Positions 1 through 7,220 are shown, numbered from the stretch's first letter. The stretch is DNA of 8,806 nt from Desulfocapsa sp. (GCA_029934915.1 JAOZLI010000103.1:1-8806), one strand, 5' to 3'. Translations and numbers: made by a program. The notes: generated by a model not told the origin, from the letters alone.

Positions 1-46
1 CTAACAAAATCGTAAAAATCTTAGCCTTGGGCATCTTTTTCCCCAT
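1..46 (-). CDS. possible 5' end of a leftward gene, truncated by window edge
   Basis: Reading leftward from an ATG at 46-44, the frame stays open to the window edge and encodes MGKKMPKAKIFTILL. This is a lysine-rich start leading into a hydrophobic run, as in a signal peptide or a first membrane segment. There is no clear Shine-Dalgarno sequence in front of it. The same bases on the plus strand (3-65) can instead be read as the last 20 codons of a rightward gene, ending in a TGA with a hydrophobic C-terminus. Only about 15 codons are visible, so neither reading can be preferred with confidence and no function can be given. Confidence 0.22.
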   Translation of the reverse strand, partial: MGKKMPKAKIFTILL

Positions 47-53
47 GTTAAGC

Positions 54-82
54 TTGCCATTTTGAAAAAGAAGATTTACTCT
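54..82 (+). promoter_or_regulatory. weak sigma70-like promoter candidate upstream of the SGNH hydrolase
   Basis: A TTGCCA hexamer (54-59, five of six matches to TTGACA) is followed after 17 nt by TACTCT (77-82, three of six matches to TATAAT). The predicted start of transcription near 89 would give a leader of about 38 nt before the ATG at 127. The -10 box is poor, so this is only a candidate. Confidence 0.22.
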
Positions 83-126
83 TTCTGGCGTTGCCTCAAG
101 AAATCAACCAACTAAACGATACACCA

Positions 127-651
127 ATGACACAAGGTACTTTTTTATTCCTTGGTGATTCGCTCATTGCCGACTTTAACTGGCAAGAACGAATGCACCA
201 TTTTAATATCATAAACAGTGGAGTACCGGGCGAAACCACCCAGGGACTGCTCAACAGACTTCCTGCCATTATGGATTCTGTTAAAAACCCAGAACTTATT
301 TTTCTGATGATCGGCACCAATAATTTGATTATTGAAGATTATAGTTTTATCGAGTCGCTTCGAAAAATAATTGTAAAATTAACAACCAGGTACCCGACAG
401 CAGAAGTAATTACCAACAGTCTTCTTCCCTGCCAACTCCCCTGGTTGAATATGGAAACCCTGCAAAAGCTAAACAAGATGATAGAACCGATGACCCAACA
501 AACGGGATCCTGTTATCTTGATATGTTTACTAAATTCAAACCGACCTCGGATTACTTTCAAAGTGATGGCATCCACCTCACCCCCAAAGCGTACGATCTC
601 TGGTCTAAAGGAATACTCGAATACGTTTCTTTTTTGATTGAAGACGACTAA
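127..651 (+). CDS. SGNH/GDSL-family hydrolase (esterase/lipase-like)
   Basis: A 174-residue protein with the SGNH hydrolase blocks in order. Block I is FLFLGDSL with the nucleophile Ser12. The block II glycine lies in SGVPGETTQG (31-40). Block III is IGTNN (62-66), giving the oxyanion-hole Asn. Block V is SDGIHLTP (146-153), supplying catalytic Asp147 and His150. Family members hydrolyse ester or thioester bonds, often removing acetyl or acyl groups; the substrate cannot be read from sequence. There is no signal peptide, so it is probably cytoplasmic. I chose the ATG at 127 because it puts the GDS motif about 10 residues from the N-terminus, as is usual. An in-frame TTG at 91 would add 12 residues with no family resemblance. 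Neither start has a good Shine-Dalgarno sequence. The downstream gene starts 54 nt after the stop on the same strand, so co-transcription is possible but not shown. Confidence 0.85.
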   Translation: MTQGTFLFLGDSLIADFNWQERMHHFNIINSGVPGETTQGLLNRLPAIMDSVKNPELIFLMIGTNNLIIEDYSFIESLRKIIVKLTTRYPTAEVITNSLLPCQLPWLNMETLQKLNKMIEPMTQQTGSCYLDMFTKFKPTSDYFQSDGIHLTPKAYDLWSKGILEYVSFLIEDD

Positions 652-690
652 GTTCTTTTTATTCACTAAGGAAATCAATCACTCTTTTTT

Positions 691-696
691 AAAGGA
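691..696 (+). promoter_or_regulatory. ribosome binding site that decides the start of the twin OB-fold gene
   Basis: AAAGGA lies 3 nt before an ATG at 700 but 9 nt before a second in-frame ATG at 706. The second spacing is normal, and the resulting N-terminus (MKKALLPG) is a classical signal-peptide start. The 706 start is therefore preferred. Confidence 0.65.
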
Positions 697-705
697 CACA
701 TGATT

Positions 706-1557
706 ATGAAAAAAGCACTTCTCCCCGGACTCGCAGTTTGCCTCTTTATCAGCCTCGCAGCACATAGTGGTAATGTGAATGCTTTTGGTACATCAAAGAG
801 CGCTCCCGCAGCAGCTGCTTCTGAAGTTCCCGGAAGTATAACCGGTACCGTTCTTGAAACCATGGACAGTGGCGGATATACCTACATGCAGATCGACACC
901 GGAATGAATAAGCCATGGGTTGCCATTCCACAGGCGCAGGCAAAAGTAGGTGATAAGGTTACCGCCATGCCCGGTATGGTAATGAAAAATTTCACCAGCA
1001 AAACACTGGATCGCACCTTTGAAGCTATCGTCTTTTCCGGTGGCCTTGCAGGAGCAACCAAGGCACCTCACGGAAGTGGTGGTGGTATGGGATCAGCGAT
1101 GGGTGGCGGAGGTGGCGACTCATTTGCCAGTGCAGTTGCAGCTGAAGGTGGTGGTGGAGCTCAGCCCAGTGCTCAGCAGGCACAGGCAGGTGGTTCCGGC
1201 GGAAGTCTTGGAGCAATTACTCCCTTCTCAGAGATCAAGATTGAAAAGGCCACAGGTGACAATGCATACATCGTAGGCGATGTGTTTGGTAAAAAGGATT
1301 CACTGAACGGCAAAACTGTTCGCGTACACGGAAAAGTCACAAAATTCAGTCCAATGATTATGAAGCGTAACTGGGTTCATCTGCAGGATGGAACTGGTGA
1401 CCCTATGAACAACACTCATGATCTGGTTTTCACAACTGAAGCCACCGTGAATGAAGGTGATGAAATCACCATGGAAGGTGTACTTGCTGCCAATAAAGAT
1501 TTTGGCTCAGGCTATAAGTACGATGCCATTGTTGAGGAATCAAAGGTTGTTGAATAA
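706..1557 (+). CDS. exported protein with two OB-fold domains and a Gly-rich linker (NrfJ-like)
   Basis: A 283-residue protein. Residues 1-26 form a signal peptide (KK, then a hydrophobic core, then VNA before FG), so the mature protein should be periplasmic. The first domain, about 45-112, has GTVLETMDSGGYTYMQIDTG and the trailing MKNFTSKTLDRTF. This matches the small OB-fold proteins annotated NrfJ or 'DNA-binding protein' in sulfate- and metal-reducing bacteria. Residues about 113-168 are low-complexity Gly/Ala/Gln/Ser and probably a flexible linker. The second domain, about 175-283, has LNGKTVRVHGKVTKFSP and RNWVHLQDGTGDP, a bacterial OB-fold signature. The two halves look like divergent versions of one fold. 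NrfJ-type proteins are often found with respiratory cytochrome genes, but none is visible here and there is no haem-binding CxxCH. The ligand is unknown. The domain assignment is firm by eye; the family name is from recall. Confidence 0.75.
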   Translation: MKKALLPGLAVCLFISLAAHSGNVNAFGTSKSAPAAAASEVPGSITGTVLETMDSGGYTYMQIDTGMNKPWVAIPQAQAKVGDKVTAMPGMVMKNFTSKTLDRTFEAIVFSGGLAGATKAPHGSGGGMGSAMGGGGGDSFASAVAAEGGGGAQPSAQQAQAGGSGGSLGAITPFSEIKIEKATGDNAYIVGDVFGKKDSLNGKTVRVHGKVTKFSPMIMKRNWVHLQDGTGDPMNNTHDLVFTTEATVNEGDEITMEGVLAANKDFGSGYKYDAIVEESKVVE

Positions 1558-1590
1558 CGCACAAAAGGGGCTATAAAGCCTTACAGCGGA

Positions 1591-1597
1591 AAGGAGG
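1591..1597 (+). promoter_or_regulatory. strong Shine-Dalgarno of panE
   Basis: AAGGAGG ends 5 nt before the ATG at 1603. It is close to a perfect complement of the 16S rRNA 3' end and is the strongest ribosome binding site in the window. It fixes the panE start. Confidence 0.8.
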
Positions 1598-1602
1598 ATC
1601 AG

Positions 1603-2547
1603 ATGCGCATTGGTATTATTGGTCCGGGAGCATTAGGTTGTCTCTTTGCCACAAAACTCTTTTCCGCTGCGGGTGAGCAGGATTCTGTCCTGCTCATTGA
1701 CCACCGCCCTGAGCGGGCAAAGCATCTGAACGCAAGTGGAATTACATACGAATCCGCCCATGGGATAGAATGCTTCTCCATACCTGTAAAAAATGCTCCA
1801 GAAGATGTTGGCCCCCTCGACGTTCTCTTTTCCTGTGTTAAATCCTACGACTTACAAGACAGCCTGGAATTTTATGCCACCCTTCTTCACCCTTCGACTT
1901 TACTTATATTCCTGCAAAATGGTATTAGCCATCTGCAATACGCTGAAGATGATTCAATTCCGGCAACGGTTGTTTTCGCAAGCAGCTCAGAAGGGGCAAC
2001 CAGACTTGGCCACGGCCATATCCGACATGCCGGATCAGGACACACATGGCTGGGGTTTCCAGCAACGCCGAACACAAAAGCACTAACTAAACTCCAGCAG
2101 CTCCTTGTCATTTTACAAAACGGCGGACTGGCAAGTTCCATTTCAGATGATATCCTGACAAGACTCTGGGCAAAACTCTTTGTAAACGTTGGGATTAACG
2201 GGCTCACAGCCACTCAGGACTGCAGCAACGGTCAACTTTTGGAATCTTCTACCACACGCAGCAACCTCGAAAAGCTGGTAAAAGAAGCGGAACAGGTTGC
2301 ACGGGCGGCCCATGTAAGCATTGACGAAACCCCTCTTCGGGCAACGCTTACTGTCTGCAAAAAAACTGCCACCAATATATCATCCATGCTCCAGGATGTT
2401 CGAAACAGGCGGCCCACTGAAATCGACGCTATAAATGGGAGTATTAGTAGGATTGGCAGAAAACTTACTATTCCCACACCGGAAAACGACAGACTCATTG
2501 CTCAGATTAAAGAAATAGAAAATAATTATCCCAAGGAAATAGTATAA
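1603..2547 (+). CDS. panE: 2-dehydropantoate 2-reductase (ketopantoate reductase)
   Basis: A 314-residue protein, the usual length for PanE/ApbA. It reduces 2-dehydropantoate to pantoate with NADPH, a cytoplasmic step of pantothenate and coenzyme A synthesis. The N-terminal Rossmann domain begins MRIGIIGPGALGCLFA (nucleotide-binding GxGxxG, residues 7-12), followed by CVKSYD with Lys80 and LQNG around Asn106. The C-terminal helical domain carries RLWAKLFVNVGINGLTA with the catalytic Lys191 and conserved Asn195 and Asn199. It also has TNISSMLQDVRNRRPTEIDAINGS (257-280) with the substrate-binding Ser, Glu273 and Asn278. All key residues of the E. coli enzyme appear present, so it is likely active. 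The family also contains paralogues acting on other 2-oxo acids, so the substrate is inferred. It heads a tight run with the next two genes; its TAA overlaps the next ATG (TAATG). Confidence 0.9.
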   Translation: MRIGIIGPGALGCLFATKLFSAAGEQDSVLLIDHRPERAKHLNASGITYESAHGIECFSIPVKNAPEDVGPLDVLFSCVKSYDLQDSLEFYATLLHPSTLLIFLQNGISHLQYAEDDSIPATVVFASSSEGATRLGHGHIRHAGSGHTWLGFPATPNTKALTKLQQLLVILQNGGLASSISDDILTRLWAKLFVNVGINGLTATQDCSNGQLLESSTTRSNLEKLVKEAEQVARAAHVSIDETPLRATLTVCKKTATNISSMLQDVRNRRPTEIDAINGSISRIGRKLTIPTPENDRLIAQIKEIENNYPKEIV

Positions 2548-3128
2548 TGCAAATCAAAAGTCACGAAATCGGATTTGACCTCGACGGTGTCATTGCAGCA
2601 ACCGGAGAAACCTTTCTGCGGCTTGCCTGCCAGGATTTTGGCCACTGCTCTTTCAGCCTTGAAGATATCAAAGACTTTGAAGTAGAAGACTGCCTTGGTA
2701 TCCCCAAAGATCACGTTGAGCAGCTCTTTTATATCATCATGAAGAATTCTCTACAGACTGGCCTGCAACCAATGGAAGGGGCGGTAGAAGTTATATCACA
2801 ACTGGCCACTCAGGCACCTGTTACCATTATCACTGCAAGGCCTCTTACCCAACCTGTTTCAGATTGGCTGGATCATTTTTTCCCGGATGACACCTGCCAG
2901 AACATCAAACTTGTAGCCACCGGTGACCATAACGATAAAACCCGCTATATCAAAGAGCATAATCTGCAATATTTTGTGGATGATCGAGTGGAGACCTGCC
3001 TGCAACTGGCTGCTGAAACAGACATCACGCCCATTGTCTTCAACCAGCCATGGAACAGAAACCGCCACACACTTGCCAATGTAAGTGACTGGCAGGAAAT
3101 GAAAAGCTACCTCAAGGACCTGCAATAG
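2547..3128 (+). CDS. HAD-superfamily phosphatase, 5'-nucleotidase (NT5C)-like
   Basis: A 193-residue protein with the haloacid dehalogenase motifs. Motif I is GFDLDGVI, with nucleophile Asp11 and acid/base Asp13. Motif II is the Thr in TIITARP (Thr96), motif III is probably Lys131 in DKTRYIKEH, and motif IV is FVDDRVETC with Asp145 and Asp146. The C-terminal IVFNQPWNR (163-171) resembles the 'PWN' element of the deoxyribonucleotidase (NT5C) and uncharacterised bacterial 5'-nucleotidase group. The expected reaction is Mg2+-dependent removal of phosphate from a small substrate, perhaps a nucleoside monophosphate; the exact substrate is not shown. The helical insert between motifs I and II (about 20-85) is a C1-type cap. 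The start codon overlaps the panE stop, and AAGGA at 2533-2537 lies 9 nt upstream within panE, implying translational coupling. The Nudix gene follows after 1 nt. Confidence 0.82.
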   Translation: MQIKSHEIGFDLDGVIAATGETFLRLACQDFGHCSFSLEDIKDFEVEDCLGIPKDHVEQLFYIIMKNSLQTGLQPMEGAVEVISQLATQAPVTIITARPLTQPVSDWLDHFFPDDTCQNIKLVATGDHNDKTRYIKEHNLQYFVDDRVETCLQLAAETDITPIVFNQPWNRNRHTLANVSDWQEMKSYLKDLQ

Positions 3129-3129
3129 T

Positions 3130-3552
3130 ATGCAATGCCCTCATTGTCAGAAAACGATCCAGGTCTACCGCAATCCTGTACCGACTGTGGATATCATCAT
3201 CGAAGTTGGAGAAGAGATTGTACTTATCGAACGGAAAAATCCGCCCTATGGTTGGGCCCTGCCCGGTGGTTTTGTTGATTATGGAGAATCCTACGAAACG
3301 GCAGCAGCAAGAGAAGCTGAAGAAGAGACAGGAATTGTTGTAGAAAATTTACAACAGTTTAGAACATACTCAGATCCAGATCGAGACCCGCGACAACATA
3401 CCGCATCCACGATCTTTATTGCACAGGGCAACACACAACCCATTGCCGGAGATGACGCTGCAAAAGCTGAGCTTTTCAGCAAAGAAACGATTCCGGATCT
3501 TGCTTTTGATCATGGTAAAATTATTGCCGACTACTTTGCATTTAAAAAATAG
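3130..3552 (+). CDS. Nudix hydrolase (ADP-ribose pyrophosphatase-like)
   Basis: A 140-residue protein with a perfect Nudix box, GX5EX7REUXEEXGU, at residues 47-69 (G47, E53, R61, E62, metal-binding E65 and E66, G68). The family cleaves nucleoside diphosphates linked to another moiety, in the cytoplasm. [13 protein letters not shown] (81-93) after the box resembles the RDPR segment of ADP-ribose and NADH pyrophosphatase-like members, so a dinucleotide or ADP-ribose substrate is plausible but unproven. The N-terminus MQCPHC followed by [13 protein letters not shown] looks like the second half of the zinc ribbon of NudC-type proteins, with only one CxxC knuckle kept. AAGGA at 3114-3118 lies 11 nt before the ATG. 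It starts 1 nt after the phosphatase stop and is the last gene of the panE run. Confidence 0.88.
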   Translation: MQCPHCQKTIQVYRNPVPTVDIIIEVGEEIVLIERKNPPYGWALPGGFVDYGESYETAAAREAEEETGIVVENLQQFRTYSDPDRDPRQHTASTIFIAQGNTQPIAGDDAAKAELFSKETIPDLAFDHGKIIADYFAFKK

Positions 3553-3575
3553 TCTTCAATAACCAAAAAACCACC

Positions 3576-3595
3576 AGCCCCGTGCCCACGGCGCT
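3576..3595 (-). terminator. hairpin between converging units, possible leftward terminator
   Basis: AGCCCCGTG and CACGGCGCT form a near-perfect inverted repeat (one C-C mismatch, 2-nt centre), so the real loop is probably 4 nt. On the minus strand the hairpin is followed by GGTGG and then six T (3565-3570), as in a weak rho-independent terminator for the typA unit. On the plus strand no T run follows. The 5-nt gap before the T run lowers confidence. Confidence 0.42.
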
Positions 3596-3607
3596 ATACA
3601 TCAAAAG

Positions 3608-3703
3608 TCAGGGGATGCAGTCACTGCCATATTTTTTGGCAACAAAAGCAAATACACCAATGCCTGCAATCCCCGCAATGATCAAAAAGATCAAATCTTT
3701 CAT
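3608..3703 (-). CDS. small single-span membrane protein downstream of typA
   Basis: A 31-codon ORF with ATG at 3703-3701 and TGA at 3610-3608. The protein begins MKDLIFLIIAGIAGIGVFAF and ends VAKKYGSDCIP. That is one hydrophobic segment of about 19 residues (4-22) with a GxxGxG helix-packing pattern, then a positively charged KK stop-transfer and a short polar tail containing Cys. GAGG (3717-3714) lies 10 nt before the ATG, overlapping the end of typA. The gene starts 6 nt after the typA stop, so it is probably expressed from the same transcript. I do not recognise the family. The evidence that it is real is the start, the ribosome site, the textbook membrane profile and the fit between typA and the hairpin. 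Chance remains possible at this length. Confidence 0.5.
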   Translation of the reverse strand: MKDLIFLIIAGIAGIGVFAFVAKKYGSDCIP

Positions 3704-3709
3704 ACGAAT

Positions 3710-5506
3710 CTAACCTCGGACGCGAACCCCGGTTTTTTTCCGCAAACGAATGGCACTTGGAGTCACCTCAACCAGTTCATCATCATTAACATAGGCGATA
3801 CAATCTTCCAAAGTCATCTCTATTGGTGGAGTTAAAACAACAGATTCATCCGTACCGGAAGCTCGCATATTAGTCAATTTTTTCCCTTTGCCGGGATTCA
3901 CAATCAAATCTGCCGCCCGTGCATGCTCACCAACGATCTGCCCCGTGTACAGCGGATCACCCGGATGAACAAAGAGTTTACCACGCTCCTGTAGATTAAA
4001 AAGAGCAAAGGCGATTGCAGTACAAGGATCCTTCACCACCAGCACACCGTTTACCCGGTTGACAATATCACCAGCCCAGGGAGCGTATTCGGCAAAGACA
4101 TAACTCATCATCCCCATTCCTTTGGTATCGGTCATAAATTCTGAACGATATCCAAGTAAGCCTCGGGTGGGGATCTTAAACTTCAAACGAGCCATACTAT
4201 TTTCGTTGGTCATCTCCAGCATCTGGCCTTTCAATTTACCCAGTTTTTCAATAACCGCACCTTGATATTGCTCATCCACATCAACGGTGAGTTCTTCGTA
4301 GGGCTCAAGAGTCTCACCATCTTTTTCAATAAGAATAACCTGAGGCCTGGTCACCTGAAGTTCAAAACCCTCACGTCGCATATTTTCGATTAAAATAGAA
4401 AGATGCAGCTCACCACGACCTGAAACCCGGAATCCAACTGCGTCGGTCAGAGGCTCATACTGCAAGGCGACATCCGAGAGGATTTCCTTTTGCAAACGCG
4501 CCTCAATATGCCTTGAAGTGACAAATTTACCTTCTTTCCCGGCAAAAGGCGAATCATTGGGAATAAAATTCATGGAAATTGTGGGAGGATCGATTTCAAT
4601 CAGTGGTAATGGCTGCGGATCATCGGGATCGGTAAAAGTAACGCCCACGTTCACATCGTCCATACCGGCAACGGCAACGATCTCTCCAGTGGTGGCGGAA
4701 TCTACGGATACTTTTTCGTCACTTGCAAAACGGTAAATCTTTGTAATACGAACGGGTTTAATGCTTCCATCACGTCGCGCCACCACAATTGGCTGATTAA
4801 TAGACATGGTACCATTCACAACTTTCCCGATCCCCAGACGGCCAAGATAAGGAGAATAATCGATGGTTCCAACCTGCATCTGCAAAGGTGCATCCACAGA
4901 CCCGGAAGGGGCCGGAATATGTTCGGTGATCATCTGGGAAATGATATGCATATCACCTTCCTTAATGGGATCAGTATGCTCTTTTAATGCGTAGCCTTCT
5001 TTGGCAGAGGCGTAAACAACTGGAAAATCCAGAATATCGTCAGGGGCATTGAGTTTAACGAAGAGATCAAAAACCTGATCCACAACCCAGTCACATCGAG
5101 CTGCCGGCTTATCGATCTTATTAATAACAACAATAACCGGCAAATTATTAGCCAGGGCTTTTTTCAGAACAAAATAGGTCTGCGGCATGGGACCTTCCTG
5201 GGCATCCACTAGAAGCAGTGCTCCATCGGCCATACGCAAAACACGTTCCACCTGACCACCGAAATCGGCATGCCCCGGTGTATCAATGATATTAATCGAA
5301 AAATCGTTGTACTCATAGGAGCCATTCTTGGCAGTAATGGTAATTCCACGCTCACGCTCAAGATCCATGGAATCCATCATACGCTCTGCAACTCTCTCAT
5401 TCTCCCTGAACATCCCGGAGTTTTTAAAGAGCTCATCAACCAGTGTTGTTTTACCGTGATCAACATGAGCAATAATTGCCACGTTGCGAATTTTATCCTG
5501 TTCCAT
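3710..5506 (-). CDS. typA: translational GTPase TypA/BipA
   Basis: A 598-residue ribosome-associated GTPase, close to the usual 600-615. It acts on the 30S/70S ribosome in the cytoplasm; in other bacteria it supports 50S assembly, growth at low temperature and stress responses. GTPase motifs are all intact: G1 HVDHGKTT (14-21), G2 RGITI (53-57), G3 DTPGH (75-79), G4 NKID (129-132) and G5 SAKEG (167-171). Domain II, the elongation-factor G-like domains and the BipA-specific C-terminal domain follow, with [17 protein letters not shown]-type and '[23 protein letters not shown]' style segments conserved. I start it at the ATG 5506 ([14 protein letters not shown]), which has GAGG 6 nt upstream. 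Longer in-frame starts (5518, 5548) add residues unlike the family. A tiny membrane-protein ORF follows after 6 nt. Confidence 0.96.
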   Translation of the reverse strand: MEQDKIRNVAIIAHVDHGKTTLVDELFKNSGMFRENERVAERMMDSMDLERERGITITAKNGSYEYNDFSINIIDTPGHADFGGQVERVLRMADGALLLVDAQEGPMPQTYFVLKKALANNLPVIVVINKIDKPAARCDWVVDQVFDLFVKLNAPDDILDFPVVYASAKEGYALKEHTDPIKEGDMHIISQMITEHIPAPSGSVDAPLQMQVGTIDYSPYLGRLGIGKVVNGTMSINQPIVVARRDGSIKPVRITKIYRFASDEKVSVDSATTGEIVAVAGMDDVNVGVTFTDPDDPQPLPLIEIDPPTISMNFIPNDSPFAGKEGKFVTSRHIEARLQKEILSDVALQYEPLTDAVGFRVSGRGELHLSILIENMRREGFELQVTRPQVILIEKDGETLEPYEELTVDVDEQYQGAVIEKLGKLKGQMLEMTNENSMARLKFKIPTRGLLGYRSEFMTDTKGMGMMSYVFAEYAPWAGDIVNRVNGVLVVKDPCTAIAFALFNLQERGKLFVHPGDPLYTGQIVGEHARAADLIVNPGKGKKLTNMRASGTDESVVLTPPIEMTLEDCIAYVNDDELVEVTPSAIRLRKKTGVRVRG

Positions 5507-5510
5507 TTGC

Positions 5511-5514
5511 TGCC
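5511..5514 (-). promoter_or_regulatory. typA: Shine-Dalgarno fixing the typA start
   Basis: Reading leftward, GAGG is followed by CAGCAA and then ATG (5506), a 6-nt spacing. This supports the 598-residue form over the extension beginning with GTG at 5548. Confidence 0.6.
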
Positions 5515-5587
5515 TCATATAAATATAAAAGTAAAAGTTCACCAGCACCCCATCTCTGAACGGTCGAGCCGCCCAGCATACAAAATG

Positions 5588-5615
5588 CGTATAGCCTGAC
5601 CGCCTCGCCTGTCCA
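5588..5615 (-). promoter_or_regulatory. sigma70-like promoter candidate for typA
   Basis: On the minus strand TGGACA (5615-5610, five of six matches to TTGACA) is separated by 16 nt from TATACG (5593-5588, four of six matches to TATAAT). Transcription would start near 5580, giving a 5' leader of about 75 nt before the typA ATG. A dedicated promoter is expected because a strong terminator at 5693-5724 separates typA from the helicase upstream. Confidence 0.4.
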
Positions 5616-5692
5616 GATATGGGGCACTGGCAAACTTTTACGACCTAGGGGTAGCGCTAAACTGGTTGTTACTCTGGTGAATTGTTACAAAT

Positions 5693-5724
5693 AAAAAAAA
5701 GCACCCAGCTCTGTGCGGATGCTT
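5693..5724 (-). terminator. rho-independent terminator of the helicase transcript
   Basis: On the minus strand AAGCATCC and GGGTGCTT pair as an 8-bp stem around a 10-nt loop and are followed at once by eight T (5700-5693). One pair is U-G, which is allowed in the leftward RNA but would be a C-A mismatch in a rightward RNA. The signal is therefore strand-specific. It lies 75 nt past the helicase stop codon and isolates typA from read-through. Confidence 0.85.
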
Positions 5725-5798
5725 GAAAATGCCCGTATAATTAGGGAGAAAAATTTAATAGGATAACAAAATTCCACAACCCTGGCAAGACAAATCGA

Positions 5799-7148
5799 TC
5801 AAATCGTATCCAGAATTTTTTTCCGGCTTTCAGCAGACCGGTTGAGCACTGCAACATCCTCATCAACATAATCGTACACCTTCGCCCGTTTCCCAACAGC
5901 CGGTCGCATAATGCGCCCTAAAACCTGCAGCAGACGTCCTTCAAAGGTGATGGGGGTGGTAAGATACAGAGTTGTCAGCCCCGGGCAATCAAATCCTTCA
6001 CCGATCAATTGCAAGGTGGCAACCAGCACCTGAACATCTCCCGCCTGAACCTGTGCAACGATTATTGTACGCTGTTCAGCAGAAGTTTGGCCAGTGAGCA
6101 ATACGACGTTTACACCCAGCTGTAAAAGCTCTTCTGCAAAAATCTGGCAATGACTGATACGATCTGAAACCAATAGTTGAATCCCAGCATCAGCACTTTT
6201 GATTTCGCGCAGCACATCCTGAATGATTTGTTGATTTCGCGCATTATCCTTCGTCAATGCTTTAATCAGAGGCTGATAATCACCGGAATAATTATAATGA
6301 AACGTAGTCTTTCGTCTCAACAGTTCTGGCTTCACTACAGCCCCACTCTCCTGCAATTCTTCCTGAGCCACTTTATGAATTCTATCGCCCATATAGAAAT
6401 AAATCAATCTGGTCAAGCCCGCATCACTGCGAAATGCGGTGGCAGAAAGGCCGAGGAGATAATGACCATTAAAATTACTCACGACATCGGTAAAAAGAGA
6501 AGCCGGAACCCGGTGACACTCATCGACAACCAGATGACCAAAATGTGGTGCTAGCTCTTCAATCTTCTTCCTGGCACTGTTGACAATGGCAACGGTAATT
6601 GCCTGCAGCTGAAAATGTCCATCTCCAACAAGACCTGCTTCAAAATCCAGGAATTCCCTGATTCGTTTTTGCCATTGATAGAGTAACTCCTTTGTGTGGA
6701 CTACAATCAGGGTGGGCTGTTTTCGCTTTGCAATTATGGCCAGAGCCATCACTGTCTTACCACTCCCAGTACCGGCCTCAATCACGCCAAAGGATCTTTT
6801 CTGCGTGGCAGTAAGGGCTGCTTCCTGGTAGGGACGCAAAATTCCTGAAAATATAACATCCATTTCAGGAAGCAATAAGCGATTATCTATTATTTCGGGA
6901 GTCTGTTTGAGATATTCGCGACAGAGCAGCACCGCCTGATTGGCAAAACCACGAGGGAAGCGTAACCCCGCAGGCACCTGTTCATAGTAGGTAAGCACAG
7001 GTTTGAGATCTTTAGCAATCCAGCGGCCAAACCTTTTTGCTGAGATATATTTTGGATTATCAATGGTGAGACGTTCTTTAATCGCCTTTTCGAGTGCAAA
7101 GGGAATATCGGTCAGAAGACAATCTGCAGCAATAGAGAGAGATGGCAT
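5799..7148 (-). CDS. XPB-like superfamily 2 DNA helicase
   Basis: A 449-residue protein with a full set of SF2 motifs: LRPYQEAAL (104-112), Walker A AGTGSGKT (125-132), DECH box VVDECHRV (207-214), motif III GLSATAFR (233-240), motif V ATLQLIGEGFDCPG (377-390) and motif VI QVLGRIMRP (408-416). These predict ATP-dependent translocation on nucleic acid, most like the XPB/SSL2 and phage UvsW branch. Residues about 1-100 form an extra domain in which NPKYISAKRFGRW and LRFPRGF recall the N-terminal region of bacterial XPB-like helicases, probably a DNA-recognition module. No nuclease, methylase or primase domain is present, and no restriction or defence genes are adjacent, so the role (repair, R-loop or recombination) is open. 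The ATG at 7148 has no recognisable Shine-Dalgarno; no better in-frame start was found. It is transcribed divergently from the gene at 7221 and ends at a strong terminator. Confidence 0.88.
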   Translation of the reverse strand: MPSLSIAADCLLTDIPFALEKAIKERLTIDNPKYISAKRFGRWIAKDLKPVLTYYEQVPAGLRFPRGFANQAVLLCREYLKQTPEIIDNRLLLPEMDVIFSGILRPYQEAALTATQKRSFGVIEAGTGSGKTVMALAIIAKRKQPTLIVVHTKELLYQWQKRIREFLDFEAGLVGDGHFQLQAITVAIVNSARKKIEELAPHFGHLVVDECHRVPASLFTDVVSNFNGHYLLGLSATAFRSDAGLTRLIYFYMGDRIHKVAQEELQESGAVVKPELLRRKTTFHYNYSGDYQPLIKALTKDNARNQQIIQDVLREIKSADAGIQLLVSDRISHCQIFAEELLQLGVNVVLLTGQTSAEQRTIIVAQVQAGDVQVLVATLQLIGEGFDCPGLTTLYLTTPITFEGRLLQVLGRIMRPAVGKRAKVYDYVDEDVAVLNRSAESRKKILDTI

Positions 7149-7220
7149 GACAAGAATTGTAAAATTTATTACCCTATGAATTCATCTTACGACTATCCCT
7201 TTTTACAAGAGAATTGATCA
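7149..7220. promoter_or_regulatory. divergent intergenic region between helicase and YdjM-like gene
   Basis: This 72-nt AT-rich gap must carry the start signals of both flanking units. I could not find a convincing -35/-10 pair on either strand. The only distinct element is the 10-bp palindrome ATGAATTCAT (7176-7185), which could be an operator half-centre or simply chance. Confidence 0.35.

Noticed and set aside
91..126. N-terminal extension of the SGNH hydrolase from a TTG at 91
   Set aside because: The extra 12 residues are polar and do not fit the family N-terminus, and the TTG has no ribosome site at a usable distance.
1565..1582. Small hairpin GGCT-ATAA-AGCC between the OB-fold gene and panE, considered as a terminator
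   Set aside because: Only four Watson-Crick pairs and no T run; it lies just before a strong Shine-Dalgarno and is more likely chance.
4518..4736. Rightward ORF inside typA
   Set aside because: It is the antisense shadow of a highly conserved gene, with low-complexity Ser/Thr/Pro-rich sequence and no start signal.
5493..5579. 28-codon leftward ORF overlapping the typA start, considered as a leader peptide
   Set aside because: It has no Shine-Dalgarno, begins almost at the predicted transcription start, and its composition shows no regulatory codon run. Overlap with typA alone is weak evidence.
5640..5660. Possible tRNA or structured RNA in the typA upstream region
   Set aside because: No cloverleaf or T-loop sequence could be formed; the stretch only shows short chance palindromes such as TAGCGCTA.
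7176..7185. Palindrome ATGAATTCAT between divergent genes, considered as an operator
   Set aside because: A 10-bp AT-rich palindrome is easily random and no second copy or flanking extension was seen. It is not a LexA-type box, despite the YdjM neighbour.
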